Below are positions 7,644 through 16,695 of a stretch of 64,000 bases of DNA, piece by piece. Position 1 is the stretch's first letter; every line of letters begins with the position of its first letter. The stretch is from CAMEON01 sp964427175. GTDB taxonomy: Bacteria; Bacillota; Clostridia; Oscillospirales; CAG-272. A program made the translations under genes and the position numbers. The notes under the pieces were generated by a model. That model did no database searches and was not told the origin of the DNA. It was given only the letters and a program-made list of their open reading frames with translations. Where the stretch lies: contig CAYRTP010000001.1 of the NCBI GenBank assembly GCA_964427175.1, positions 22,310 through 86,309 on the forward strand. The letters run 5' to 3'.

Positions 7644-8120
7644 ATGGCAAGAGGAATCAAGATTGAGCAATGGGAAACGGCGGAGAAGTTGGCCGAGCTG
7701 AAAGCCCTGTCCAAGCATACGCTTACCGAGATCGCGGCCCACATCGGCATCCACCGAACCACGTTGGATGCCTGGTGCAAGAAAAGCCCGGCAATCCGCG
7801 AGGCCTTGACCCAGTACGATAAACAGAGAGCCATCGAGGTAGAGCACGCCATGTATGATGCCTGCTTCGACCGCCGCGTGAAAATGACCATCAAAAAACA
7901 AGCCCTTGATCGTGACGGGAACGTGCACGATCTGACCGAGACCAAGGAGGTAGTGGTACCCGCAGACGTGCGGGCGCAGAAATACTGGCTAAATAACCGC
8001 AATCCCGAGAGGTGGTCTGAAAAGCCCGAGAACCGAGACGAGGACGGAACCGAGGTGATCTCCTTCATCCCCGTCTCCGACCGCATGACCCCACCCGAGG
8101 AGGAGGGCGAGGATGGCTGA
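7644..8120 (+). CDS. terS: Terminase small subunit
   Basis: 158 aa, preceded by AAAGGAGG. An N-terminal HTH (LTEIAAHIGIHRTTLDAWCK, about residues 28-48) is followed by a helical region and a C-terminal segment 'RAQKYWLNNRNPERWSEK', the usual oligomerisation and large-subunit contact region in this family. It recognises the packaging site and loads the motor. It overlaps the large subunit gene by eight bases. Confidence 0.85.
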   Translation: MARGIKIEQWETAEKLAELKALSKHTLTEIAAHIGIHRTTLDAWCKKSPAIREALTQYDKQRAIEVEHAMYDACFDRRVKMTIKKQALDRDGNVHDLTETKEVVVPADVRAQKYWLNNRNPERWSEKPENRDEDGTEVISFIPVSDRMTPPEEEGEDG

Positions 8121-9600
8121 GCTGGTAGACCGCTATAAGGCGGGAGACATCGTAGACGGTAAGCGAGTCGCCTGGGTGCCTCAGCCGCGCCAAGCCGAGT
8201 TCATGCGCCGATTCGAGGACGAGGTCCTGTTCGGCGGAGCGGCAGGCGGTGGCAAGTCCGACGCGCTGGTGGTGGAGGCGTTGCGGCAGATTGCCAAGCC
8301 CTATTATAAGGGGCTGATCCTGCGAAAGTCCTGTCCCCAGCTTCTGGAGTTGATTGACAAGGCCTATAAGCTCTACCCGCAGATAGACCCGCGGGCAAAA
8401 TACAACGAAACCAAGCACATTTGGACATTCTCGAGCGGTGCCAAGATCGTATTCGGGTCGCTCGGCTCGCCGAAGGATAAATACAAATATCAGGGTATCG
8501 CATATGACTTTATTGGTTTCGACGAGTTGACCCACTTCCAACTGGAGGAGTATGTGTATCTCCTATCACGTAACCGGCCCAATGGCCCCGGAATGCTCTG
8601 CTATATGCGAGCCACGGCAAACCCCGGCGGCATCGGACACGCCTGGGTCAAGCAACGGTTCGTGGACGTTGCCCCACCCATGACCACGACGTGGCACGAG
8701 GTAGAGGTGGAAAACCCGGACGGAACCAAGACCAATCACAGACGTTCCCGCATATTCGTGCCGTCGCGCGTGACCGATAACCCCGCGCTCATCCGCAACG
8801 ATCCATCCTACGTCGCCCGTCTGGCCTCCATGAGCGAGGCCGAGAAAAAGGCACTGCTGTACGGAGACTGGAACTCTTACGCAGGCCAGGTGTTCAGCGA
8901 GTGGCGCAATGAGCCCGATCATTACGTAGACCGATGCAACACCCATGTGATAGAGCCGTTCGACATTCCCCACTATTGGCGGATATACCGATCCTTCGAC
9001 TGGGGCTACAGCAAGCCGTTTTCCTGTGGCTGGTGGGCCATCGACCAGGAAGGCGTGGCGTATCGAGTCAAGGAGTGGTACGGCTGTCACAGAGATCGCC
9101 CGGACACGGGCCTGGAAATGCCCGCATCGGAGGTGTTCGCCGAGATTGCCCGCCAGGAGCGGGAGGACCCCATCCTGCGAGGAAAGCACATATACGGAGT
9201 TGCGGATCCCGCCATTTGGAACCGGCAGACGGGAGAGAGCGTGGCTGAGATAGCCGACCGACATGGAGTATATTTTGACAAGGGCGATAATGAGCGGGTT
9301 GCCGGATGGGCACAGGTCCATGAGCGGTTGAAGTTTGGGCAAGATGGCCGATCGAGAATGTACGTTTTTAACACCTGCCGAGATTTTATCCGCACGTTCC
9401 CGGCGTTGATATACGACGAGAAAAAGGTGGAAGATGTGGACACCTCGATGGAAGACCACATAGCCGACGAGACCCGCTATTTCTGTATGGCTAACCCCGT
9501 CCCTACCCGCATCACCGCCCCCGCCGACCGCTGGCACGAGAACCCCATGTATATGTACCTAGACGTGAAGAAAGGAGACCTGAGAAACCGCAATGGATAA
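8113..9600 (+). CDS. terL: Terminase large subunit (ATPase-nuclease)
   Basis: 495 aa, normal for the family. Walker A is GGAAGGGKS at residues 41-49 and Walker B is 'YDFIGFDE' with D137/E138. The nuclease half shows the acidic positions 'SFDWGYSKPF' (D296) and 'GVADPAIW' (D365). It cuts concatemeric DNA and pumps it into the procapsid through the portal encoded next. Its ATG overlaps the small subunit gene. Confidence 0.95.
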   Translation: MAELVDRYKAGDIVDGKRVAWVPQPRQAEFMRRFEDEVLFGGAAGGGKSDALVVEALRQIAKPYYKGLILRKSCPQLLELIDKAYKLYPQIDPRAKYNETKHIWTFSSGAKIVFGSLGSPKDKYKYQGIAYDFIGFDELTHFQLEEYVYLLSRNRPNGPGMLCYMRATANPGGIGHAWVKQRFVDVAPPMTTTWHEVEVENPDGTKTNHRRSRIFVPSRVTDNPALIRNDPSYVARLASMSEAEKKALLYGDWNSYAGQVFSEWRNEPDHYVDRCNTHVIEPFDIPHYWRIYRSFDWGYSKPFSCGWWAIDQEGVAYRVKEWYGCHRDRPDTGLEMPASEVFAEIARQEREDPILRGKHIYGVADPAIWNRQTGESVAEIADRHGVYFDKGDNERVAGWAQVHERLKFGQDGRSRMYVFNTCRDFIRTFPALIYDEKKVEDVDTSMEDHIADETRYFCMANPVPTRITAPADRWHENPMYMYLDVKKGDLRNRNG

Positions 9601-11488
9601 AGAAAAAGCCCCCGCGAAGGGGATAACCAAAAGCAAGCCCATAGGGAAGGATCAGATCGAGAAAGCCCGCGCCAAGCTGGACCAATTCAAGTCGGCAAAG
9701 CAGGGATTGAACGCCACCATCAAGTTCAACGAGGACTGGTATCGCCAACGCCACATGGAATACGTCCGCACCACCGAGCGGCTCAGCACCTCCGACATGG
9801 AGGGCGACACCATCCCCCAGTACAAGCAGGGAGAGAAGGTGGAGCCGGTCTCTGCCTGGTTGTTTAACAGCGTGCAGAATTTCCACGCGGACTACATGGA
9901 CAACTTCCCCCGCGCCAACGTCTTGGCCCGCGAGCCATCCGACGAGGAAGAGGCCTATAAGATCACCAAGATCCTCCCCTCGCTCATGGATCGCATCAAT
10001 TTCGAGGCTGTCTACAGCCGGGCGGGCTGGACCAAAGCCATCCAGGGCTGGACGGTCTACTCGGTGACCTGGGCCAAGGACTCCAACAACGGGCGCGGAG
10101 AGATCAACATCGGCCGAGTCAAGCTCCTGAACCTGTATTGGGACATGGAGGTGGACGAGCTGGAGGCCTCCTCTGACGTGTTCTACCTCCACGAGCGGGA
10201 CCGCGATGACCTGATCCGCGACTATCCCGACCTGGAAAAGGACCTGGTGGCCACCGAGGGCGACCATGAACGCCACGAGACCGTCACCGTGGGAAGCCAG
10301 CCCAGCAAGGTCACCGTGGTGGACTGGTACTACAAGAAGCGCACCAAGAGCGGTCGCCGAGTCCTCCACTTTGCCCAGTTCGTCGGCGAGCATCTGCTGT
10401 ACGCCACCGAGAATCAGCCATCCCTCAAGGGCCGCGGCCTGTACGATCACGGCAAATACCCCTTTGTGGTGGACGTGCTCTACCCCATGGAGGATGCACT
10501 GTACGGCTTTGGTAAGATCGCCGTCGGAGCCTCCAAGCAGGCCTATATCGACATCCTGTCCAAGTCCATCATGCAGAACGCTCTGTGGGCCGCGACCCCC
10601 CGATTTTTCGCCAAAAAAGGCCACGGCTTCAACATGGCGGACTTTCTGGACCTTAGAAAGACCGTGGTTGAGGTAGAGGGCGATCCCAACGAATACCTCA
10701 TGCCCGTCCACGTCAATAACATCGACGGGAACGCCATTACCCTGAAGAATGACCTGGTGGAGGAGTTACGAAACGTCACCAATTCCAACGAGGCGGCCAC
10801 CGGTGCGACACCGGGCGGAGTAACCGCCGCCTCGGGCATTGCGGCTCTCCAAGAGGCGGCAGGCAAGACCGCCCGCGACTCCAACCGTACCTCCTTCCGC
10901 GCCTTCCGCGAGATCGTGACGCTGGTGATCGAGCTGATTCGCCAGTTTTACACCGAGGAGCACTACTTCCGCGTCCTCAACGAGGAGACGGGAGAGACGG
11001 CTTATATCGGCATTGATAACAGAAACCTGGCAGGTCAGAGCGGTGCGCTCTTTGATCTGGAAATCACCACCGAGAAAAATTCCACCTACACCCGTCTTGC
11101 CCAAAACGAGCTCATGTTGTCCTTCTTCAACGCAGGATTCTTCAACCCGCAGATGGCCGACCAGGCTATGGCCTGCCTCCAGATGATGGATTTCGAAGGC
11201 AAGGAGGAGCTCATCCGCATGGTTGGAGCCAATGACCAGCGTCAGCAGCTCATCGCCGCCGTCATGGAGCAGATGATCGTCATGGCTCAGGCCTACGACG
11301 AGCTCGCCGCATCGGCGGGGATCCCGTCCAACGAGACTGCCAACGTCACCGCTATGGCCGAGCAGGTGCTGGGCGCAAGCGCGGCGGGCGGAGGCATGAC
11401 GGGAGCCGCCGTGCCCGACGTAAGCTCCGAGCCGTCTTACACAAAGAACGCAAGAGAGGAGGCGGCCTCCGTGGCCTCGCCGGGATGA
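9593..11488 (+). CDS. Portal protein, long podovirus-like form
   Basis: The 631-aa protein follows the terminase with an eight-base overlap. 'FNEDWYRQRHMEYVRTT', 'VQNFHADYMDNFPRANV' and 'TPGGVTAASGIAALQEA' are the patterns of long portal proteins of short-tailed phages (P22-like class). The C-terminal 80 residues are Ala/Met-rich helices that would form the barrel. Twelve copies should form the DNA gate. Assignment to the portal family is firm from position and sequence; the exact subfamily is less sure. Confidence 0.85.
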   Translation: MDKEKAPAKGITKSKPIGKDQIEKARAKLDQFKSAKQGLNATIKFNEDWYRQRHMEYVRTTERLSTSDMEGDTIPQYKQGEKVEPVSAWLFNSVQNFHADYMDNFPRANVLAREPSDEEEAYKITKILPSLMDRINFEAVYSRAGWTKAIQGWTVYSVTWAKDSNNGRGEINIGRVKLLNLYWDMEVDELEASSDVFYLHERDRDDLIRDYPDLEKDLVATEGDHERHETVTVGSQPSKVTVVDWYYKKRTKSGRRVLHFAQFVGEHLLYATENQPSLKGRGLYDHGKYPFVVDVLYPMEDALYGFGKIAVGASKQAYIDILSKSIMQNALWAATPRFFAKKGHGFNMADFLDLRKTVVEVEGDPNEYLMPVHVNNIDGNAITLKNDLVEELRNVTNSNEAATGATPGGVTAASGIAALQEAAGKTARDSNRTSFRAFREIVTLVIELIRQFYTEEHYFRVLNEETGETAYIGIDNRNLAGQSGALFDLEITTEKNSTYTRLAQNELMLSFFNAGFFNPQMADQAMACLQMMDFEGKEELIRMVGANDQRQQLIAAVMEQMIVMAQAYDELAASAGIPSNETANVTAMAEQVLGASAAGGGMTGAAVPDVSSEPSYTKNAREEAASVASPG

Positions 11489-11835
11489 TTACGATTTACA
11501 TCACCAAGGACCCTGAGAATCTGTTTGTGCAGGTGACCGCAGACGGTCACGCACGCACAGCCCCGCGAGGTCAGGATCCCGTATGCGCCGCTGTATCCGT
11601 CCTGCTCTATGGCTTTGCCGAGGAGATCGGGCGGCTTGACGCAGAAAAAATAAAAGGCAGAGCGGTGGTAATGGGACAGCAGCCGGGTCGCGGCGCTATC
11701 TCCGTAAAGTGCGCTGATGAGCGCACCTACCGTCGAGTCCTGTATAACCTCGCACCGATGGAGAGAGCAATCGAGATGCTCTCAGAAAAAAATCCGTCGG
11801 AAGTATATGTAAAAACCACGAGCCTGTCGCCGTAA
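11485..11835 (+). CDS. Prp-type cysteine protease, probable capsid maturation protease
   Basis: 116 aa, ATG overlapping the portal stop. It matches the ribosomal-processing cysteine protease Prp: opening MITIYIT, then DGHA with H22, then 'GQDPVCAAVSVLLYG' with C34. H22 and C34 are the catalytic pair of Staphylococcus aureus Prp and fall at the same residue numbers. Host Prp removes the N-terminal extension of ribosomal protein L27 and also trims staphylococcal phage scaffold and capsid proteins at an LQxFA motif. Here the next two gene products carry that motif, so this copy likely serves the phage head. Confidence 0.85.
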   Translation: MITIYITKDPENLFVQVTADGHARTAPRGQDPVCAAVSVLLYGFAEEIGRLDAEKIKGRAVVMGQQPGRGAISVKCADERTYRRVLYNLAPMERAIEMLSEKNPSEVYVKTTSLSP

Positions 11836-11910
11836 GGCGATGCTATACGGACGACTCACGACACGAGTCAAATTCGGAGGCCCACGATACGGGCAGAAAG
11901 GAGGAGCTAT

Positions 11911-12765
11911 ATGCACCTCAACAATACGTGTGAGCAGAAGAACCTGCTCCGACTCTACTTGCAGTTCTTCGCGGAGGGGAGCGGCGACGGAGGCGGCGCG
12001 GGCACAGACGCATCGGGAGGCACCGAGGCCGCACCCGCGGGTGACGGAACCGAAGCCGCTACCGACACACAGCAGAGCACGGAGACCAAGACCTACACCC
12101 CCGAGGAGGTAGCCGCGGTGGCCAAGCAGGCCCACCTCGTGCCTCACAACGCCATCAAGGAGCGGTACAAGTCCACGTTTGCGAACGCCGACAAGTACAA
12201 CGCCATGAAGGAGCACATGGGGGCTGTAGCCGAGCGGTACGGCGTATCCCTGGACGACCCCGAGGGGCTCGCCAAGGCGATCATGAACGATACCGCCCTG
12301 GTGCAGGCCAAGGCCGCCGAGCTGGGAGTCAGCGAGGATGTGGCCAAGTCGGTCGTAGAGGCCGAAGCAACCAACGCCATCAACCGCACAAAAGAGGCCG
12401 AGCGGGTACGCCGCGAGGAGTTCGAGCGCATGAGCCGCGAGGAGGAGGACCTCAAAAAGGTCTATCCGTCCTTTGATTTCGGCAAAGCCTCCGAGAATCC
12501 CTCGTTTAAGCTGCTCGTTGACAACGGCCACTCCATGCGCGACGCATATGAGATGTCCCACCACGCCGAGCTCACCCAGGCGGCGATCAGCGCGGCTGTA
12601 GAGCGTGCCAAGGCCGAGGCCCTGGCCGAGTACCGCAGTAACGCAGAGAGACCGACAGAGGGGGCCGCAAGTCATAACACAGGTAACTCTCCCACCAACG
12701 TGTCCGAGCTCCACGGAGCCGCCCTGGATGCGTTCCTGGAGAGCTTCCCGAGAAAACACAGATGA
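11911..12765 (+). CDS. Capsid scaffold protein with Prp cleavage motif
   Basis: 284 aa, acidic and helical, with a Gly/Glu/Thr-rich N-terminal linker and long coiled-coil segments (about residues 130-190), as usual for scaffolds. AAAGGAGGAG precedes the ATG. Residues 15-21 are LYLQFFA, the Prp recognition motif, so cleavage after A21 would remove a short hydrophobic leader and leave EGSGDGG. Position between protease and major capsid fits a scaffold. Sequence similarity alone would not prove it. Confidence 0.8.
   Translation: MHLNNTCEQKNLLRLYLQFFAEGSGDGGGAGTDASGGTEAAPAGDGTEAATDTQQSTETKTYTPEEVAAVAKQAHLVPHNAIKERYKSTFANADKYNAMKEHMGAVAERYGVSLDDPEGLAKAIMNDTALVQAKAAELGVSEDVAKSVVEAEATNAINRTKEAERVRREEFERMSREEEDLKKVYPSFDFGKASENPSFKLLVDNGHSMRDAYEMSHHAELTQAAISAAVERAKAEALAEYRSNAERPTEGAASHNTGNSPTNVSELHGAALDAFLESFPRKHR
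11953..11973 (+). other. Prp cleavage-site codons in scaffold
   Basis: These codons encode LYLQFFA (residues 15-21). The pattern matches the LNLQFFA leader end of Firmicutes L27 proteins. Cleavage is predicted after the alanine. Confidence 0.7.
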
Positions 12766-12789
12766 TCCTCCGCAGAAAAGGAGTAAACA

Positions 12790-13893
12790 TTGAACACCAA
12801 CACCATGTTCCGCGAGGGTTTTGACTACGTAGCCATTACCTTCGACCTGCAGCTGTTCGCCGATGTCGTCGTGCCCTCCAACGCCGAGACCAACATGATG
12901 ACCTCTCAGTCCACCGAGATCGACGTAGCCTTCCAGAAGGCCAATGACCAGAAGTTCCTGGAGATCCATAAAGAGGCCCTGGTCTTTGAGCAGTACGTCG
13001 GCTCGGTCAACCTGCCCGCCAACAGCGGCAACACCGTCCGTTTCCCCAAGAAGCACCGCATCACCCCCAAGAACACCCTGCTGACCGAGGGTAAGACCCC
13101 CGATCCCAACAAGATCCAGATCTCGGCTGTGACTGCCACCGTGGAGCAGCACGGTGACTACGTCATGTTCTCGGATGTTGCCCTGGGCACCTCCATCTAC
13201 GATCTGATGAACCTTGCCCGCCAGGGCCAGGCCTACGAGTCCGCCGAGGTTAAGAATGCCCTGATCCGCGATGACATCCTGGCAAACGACAGCATTCAGA
13301 TCGCCTACGCGGACAAGGTCGCCGCCGACGGAACCACCACCGAGGTCACCTCCATCGGTGCCATCGACAAGACCGCCAAGCTCACCGTGGAGGTCGTCCG
13401 TAAGATGGTCCGCATCCTGCGTAACAACAACATCAAGCCCGCCGTCGGTAAGGACTACGTCATGTTCATCTCCCCCGACCAGTGGTTCGACCTCACCGCC
13501 GACCCCGCCTGGGAGGATATGCACAAGTACACCGACCCCACCCCCATGCTGGACGGCGAGATCGGCCGCATCAGCGGTATGAGATTCGTCGAGACCACCA
13601 CGGTCCTGATCACCAAGGACGGCGCATCCGAAGCGGCTGTCTACCACTCCATCGTCCTCGGTGCAGAGGCCGTGGACCAGATCAAGCTGGCCAACGGCGG
13701 TGTCAGTACCATCGCCAAGGGCCTGGGCTCCGGCGGTACCGCCGACCCTCTGAACCAGCGTGCCACCGTTGGTTGGAAGATGTTCTACGGTGCGTCCGTC
13801 AAGGATCCCCTGGCCGTCATCGAGCTCATGACCGGATCGTCCAACTCCGCCAACGCTGCGGCCACAGACCTGGTCACCAGCGATTGGGAGTAA
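12790..13893 (+). CDS. Major capsid protein, N4-gp56 family, with Prp motif
   Basis: 367 aa from a TTG start chosen because AAAAGGAG lies six bases upstream; the ATG at 12805 is too far from it. The C-terminal 'GSGGTADPLNQRATVGWKMF' and 'MRFVETTTVLITKDGA' are characteristic of the N4-gp56 capsid family. Residues 20-24 are LQLFA within 'FDLQLFADVVVP', so Prp-type cleavage after A24 is predicted. It would form the head shell with the scaffold encoded just upstream. Confidence 0.88.
   Translation: MNTNTMFREGFDYVAITFDLQLFADVVVPSNAETNMMTSQSTEIDVAFQKANDQKFLEIHKEALVFEQYVGSVNLPANSGNTVRFPKKHRITPKNTLLTEGKTPDPNKIQISAVTATVEQHGDYVMFSDVALGTSIYDLMNLARQGQAYESAEVKNALIRDDILANDSIQIAYADKVAADGTTTEVTSIGAIDKTAKLTVEVVRKMVRILRNNNIKPAVGKDYVMFISPDQWFDLTADPAWEDMHKYTDPTPMLDGEIGRISGMRFVETTTVLITKDGASEAAVYHSIVLGAEAVDQIKLANGGVSTIAKGLGSGGTADPLNQRATVGWKMFYGASVKDPLAVIELMTGSSNSANAAATDLVTSDWE
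12847..12861 (+). other. Prp cleavage-site codons in major capsid protein
   Basis: Codons for LQLFA, residues 20-24. The motif lies at nearly the same distance from the start as in the scaffold (residues 17-21), which argues for a shared processing step. Confidence 0.65.
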
Positions 13894-13913
13894 TCCACGA
13901 AAGGAGAACATAA

Positions 13914-14168
13914 ATGGCAAACGAGAAGTTGGTTGACATTGGATATGTCGACTTTGATATGAACGACAGCCTCAACAAGTATCTCACACTCAGCGTGAAC
14001 GGTAAGACCATCATGCTGGAGCGCGGTAAAAACCACAAGGTGCCCCCCGAGTTTGCGGAGGCCTACGCGCACCGCATGAAAATGAAGGGCCGCCGTATGA
14101 GCGAACGTCGCCGCCGCGACAAGGAGGTTCGCGAGAAGCAGGACCAGGACGGCGTGAAGATTTTCTAA
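13914..14168 (+). CDS. Small head-region protein, unknown
   Basis: 84 aa, with AAAGGAG upstream. A beta-rich first half (YVDFDMNDSLNKYLTLSVNG) precedes a strongly basic helix (KMKGRRMSERRRRDKEVREK). It sits between major capsid and connector, so a minor capsid, cement or head-completion role is possible. The basic tail could contact packaged DNA. No family is recognised. Confidence 0.5.
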   Translation: MANEKLVDIGYVDFDMNDSLNKYLTLSVNGKTIMLERGKNHKVPPEFAEAYAHRMKMKGRRMSERRRRDKEVREKQDQDGVKIF

Positions 14169-14229
14169 TCCATTCCATCATCGGGTGCAGGGCGGGGAAC
14201 CGTCCTGCACTGCGCCATAAGGAGGCCCC

Positions 14230-14601
14230 ATGACCATCAACGAAGCCATAGCGCAGGTAGACCGTATGCGCGAAAATACCGTATCTCCCGACGTAAAGAT
14301 CGGCTGGCTTTCTCGCGTAGATCACTACGTGTTCGAGGAGATCATCAAGGGCCGCGAGGGCTCCGAGGGCATGACCTTTACAGACTACACCGAGGATGAT
14401 GCCAACACAACCCTGCTGGTCCCTCCCCCCTACGACGAGCTGTATATCTACAAGATGGAGGCCCAGATCTTTTACGAGCAGAGAGAGATTAAAAAGTATA
14501 TGAGCTCCATGGCCCTGTACAATCAGGCTATGCAGGAGTACGCAAAGAAATACGCCCGCGAGCACAGGGCCCTGCCCTTGCCGAAAACAAAATACTGGTA
14601 A
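14230..14601 (+). CDS. Head-tail connector (adaptor)-like protein
   Basis: 123 aa. 'MTINEAIAQVDRMRENTVSP', 'RVDHYVFEEIIKGREGSEG' and 'LVPPPYDELYIYKMEAQIFY' follow the pattern of small connector proteins that bind under the portal. The size and position directly after the capsid genes agree. It is preceded by AAGGAGG and a 61-bp gap that contains only a GC-rich potential hairpin. Confidence 0.65.
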   Translation: MTINEAIAQVDRMRENTVSPDVKIGWLSRVDHYVFEEIIKGREGSEGMTFTDYTEDDANTTLLVPPPYDELYIYKMEAQIFYEQREIKKYMSSMALYNQAMQEYAKKYAREHRALPLPKTKYW

Positions 14602-14614
14602 AGGAGACCAAATT

Positions 14615-16525
14615 ATGCCGTTATATTTGCCGCAAATCTACGAGGAGGATTCGAGCCGCAGTATGACGGCTACCTTTCTGGGCCTCAACCGAAAACTCCG
14701 CATCGGTGACGGAGAGTTTTACGATATGGAGAACCTGACCTCCGATCACGCGCCCGTCATGTCGGTGCGCAAGCAACGGGGGATCCCTGCCTTTGCGAAT
14801 GCCGTCAACCCCACCTGCATCACCACCCGCGCGCGAGGAGCGGCGGGTACCTACGAGCCGGTATGGCTGGACGGTACCACCCTGAACATCGGCGCGGAGA
14901 CGCAGATCGACCTGACCCCATACGGCTATGCAGACGACGGTACCGAGCGTCAGATGGTCAACATGGGCGCATATCTGATCATCATCCCCGACATGATCTA
15001 CGTCAACACCACCAAGGATGATGATCGGGGCGTGATCGAGGATGCCGTCACCCTCACGGCGGGAACTGTCACCGCAACCGTCTGCGACTACACGGGCGAG
15101 TCCCCCACCTATTCCCAGGCATCCGCCCCCACGTCCTCTCTCAAGAACGGCGACTCCTGGCACAAGACGGGCAGTGAGCCCGCCCTGAAACGCTACGACG
15201 AGGCTGCGGGTGAGTGGTACGATATCACATCCTACCTCAAGCTCGTAGCCAAGGACGCGGCAGGAAACGCCACCCCCATCACCATGAAAAAGCAGATTGT
15301 GGCGGGAGACTCCCTCCGCCTGAGCGGTGCCGCCATCGAGACCCAGGAGCGTCTCAAGGGCATCCGCTATATCCACGGAGTCAAGGAGTACGTAGAGGCC
15401 GACGAGACCGAGTCCAAGGCCGTCATGGAGATGTGGATCGAGGGCATCACCAACACCGCCGCCGGTATCGTGGTCCAGCTTTCCGAGACCGCCACGGTTG
15501 TCCTGGAGCGCGTGATCCCCCGCATGGACTTTGTCTGTGAGGCGGGTAACCGCCTGTGGGGCTGTCGATACGGCGATGACGGCCAGGGGAACTTTGTCAA
15601 TGAGATCTACTGCTCCGCCCGCGGAGACTTTTACCGCTGGATCTCGGGAGCCGCAGATAACGATGACGCACCCGTGACGTTCTCCATCGGTACAGACGGA
15701 GCCTGGACGGGAGCGGTAAACTATGACGGATATCCCACCTTCTTCAAGGAGCGTTTCATGCACCGCGTGGGCGGCTACGGCGCGTCGGGATTTTCAATCT
15801 ATGACACCCCCTGCATGGGAGTCGCGCGCGGAGCCCATAGGTCCTTGGCCGTGGTTGGCACGGTGCTCTACTACAAGTCCGCCTCGGCCGTCATGGGTTT
15901 TGACGGCTCCACCCCCGTCCCCGTATCCGACGCGGTAGGCCGCCTGGCAGGCTACACGGGAGCGGTCGGCGCAGCCTGCGGCGCGAAATACTATTTGTCG
16001 CTCTGGAAAGCCACCGAAAAGGGAACCACCGACCGCCATCTCTACGTGCTGGACACCGGAAAGGGCCTGTGGCACAGGGAAGACGCTACCGAGTGCGAGA
16101 GCATGGCTCCCGCGGGTGACAATATGTACTTTATCGCCGTCAATCGAGAAGGGGAAACCGAAACCCACACCATCATGACCGTGGAGCCCACCGAGGACAC
16201 GACCCCCGAGGAGATCGAGGACAGCCGCATCCAATGGTATGCCGAGAGCGGCATCATCGGCCTGGAGACACCCGATGCCAAGTACATGACCCGCCTGGCC
16301 ATCCGCCTACGCATGGATGCGGGCGCATCGGTGCGTCTGTCGGTGCAGTACGATTCGATCGGCCCCTGGCGGCACGTGGTCGGGACAGAAACGTCCATCA
16401 TGAAGACCGTGACCGTTCCCGTGGTCCCGGCCAGATGCGATCACCTCCGAATCAGGCTGGACGGCGCGGGCGGATGCCAGGTGTTTTCAATCACCAAAAC
16501 CTTTGAGAGAGCGGAGGACCTGTAA
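14615..16525 (+). CDS. Tail hub/nozzle-like structural protein
   Basis: The 636-aa protein is beta-rich throughout, with regularly spaced 'DGTTLNIG', 'GNRLWGCRYGDDGQGNFVN' and 'DTGKGLWHRED' units that suggest a beta-propeller. Proteins with the 'NRLWG...N.IYCS..GDFYRW' pattern occupy the tail hub or DNA-stabilisation position in short-tailed phages (P22 gp10-like). It follows the connector. The exact role is inferred from pattern and order. Confidence 0.6.
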   Translation: MPLYLPQIYEEDSSRSMTATFLGLNRKLRIGDGEFYDMENLTSDHAPVMSVRKQRGIPAFANAVNPTCITTRARGAAGTYEPVWLDGTTLNIGAETQIDLTPYGYADDGTERQMVNMGAYLIIIPDMIYVNTTKDDDRGVIEDAVTLTAGTVTATVCDYTGESPTYSQASAPTSSLKNGDSWHKTGSEPALKRYDEAAGEWYDITSYLKLVAKDAAGNATPITMKKQIVAGDSLRLSGAAIETQERLKGIRYIHGVKEYVEADETESKAVMEMWIEGITNTAAGIVVQLSETATVVLERVIPRMDFVCEAGNRLWGCRYGDDGQGNFVNEIYCSARGDFYRWISGAADNDDAPVTFSIGTDGAWTGAVNYDGYPTFFKERFMHRVGGYGASGFSIYDTPCMGVARGAHRSLAVVGTVLYYKSASAVMGFDGSTPVPVSDAVGRLAGYTGAVGAACGAKYYLSLWKATEKGTTDRHLYVLDTGKGLWHREDATECESMAPAGDNMYFIAVNREGETETHTIMTVEPTEDTTPEEIEDSRIQWYAESGIIGLETPDAKYMTRLAIRLRMDAGASVRLSVQYDSIGPWRHVVGTETSIMKTVTVPVVPARCDHLRIRLDGAGGCQVFSITKTFERAEDL

Positions 16526-16695
16526 TGAGTGCCAAAATACCCCCGAACATCCCGCCCAGCGGTGACCGCCTGGACGCAAAATACGAGACCCTGCGCAAAA
16601 ACTACAACCAGCTGATCGCCGTTGTAGAACAGCAGGCCCGCGAAATCGAAAATCTGAAGAAAGAAAGGAGGACCTCAAATGACAGGGCAAAATAA
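16525..16695 (+). CDS. 56-aa coiled-coil phage protein
   Basis: ATG overlaps the previous stop (TAATG), with GGAGG upstream. The product starts MSAKIPPNIPPSGDRLDAKY and continues as a coiled coil (YNQLIAVVEQQAREIENLKK). It ends 17 bases inside the next gene. The heptad pattern and coupling support a real small structural or chaperone protein. Confidence 0.55.
   Translation: MSAKIPPNIPPSGDRLDAKYETLRKNYNQLIAVVEQQAREIENLKKERRTSNDRAK

Noticed and set aside
11782..13920. 712-aa leftward open frame across scaffold and capsid genes
   Set aside because: It lies opposite well-supported phage genes, is Gly/Val/Leu-rich as antisense of GC-rich coding DNA is, and has no ribosome site or motif.
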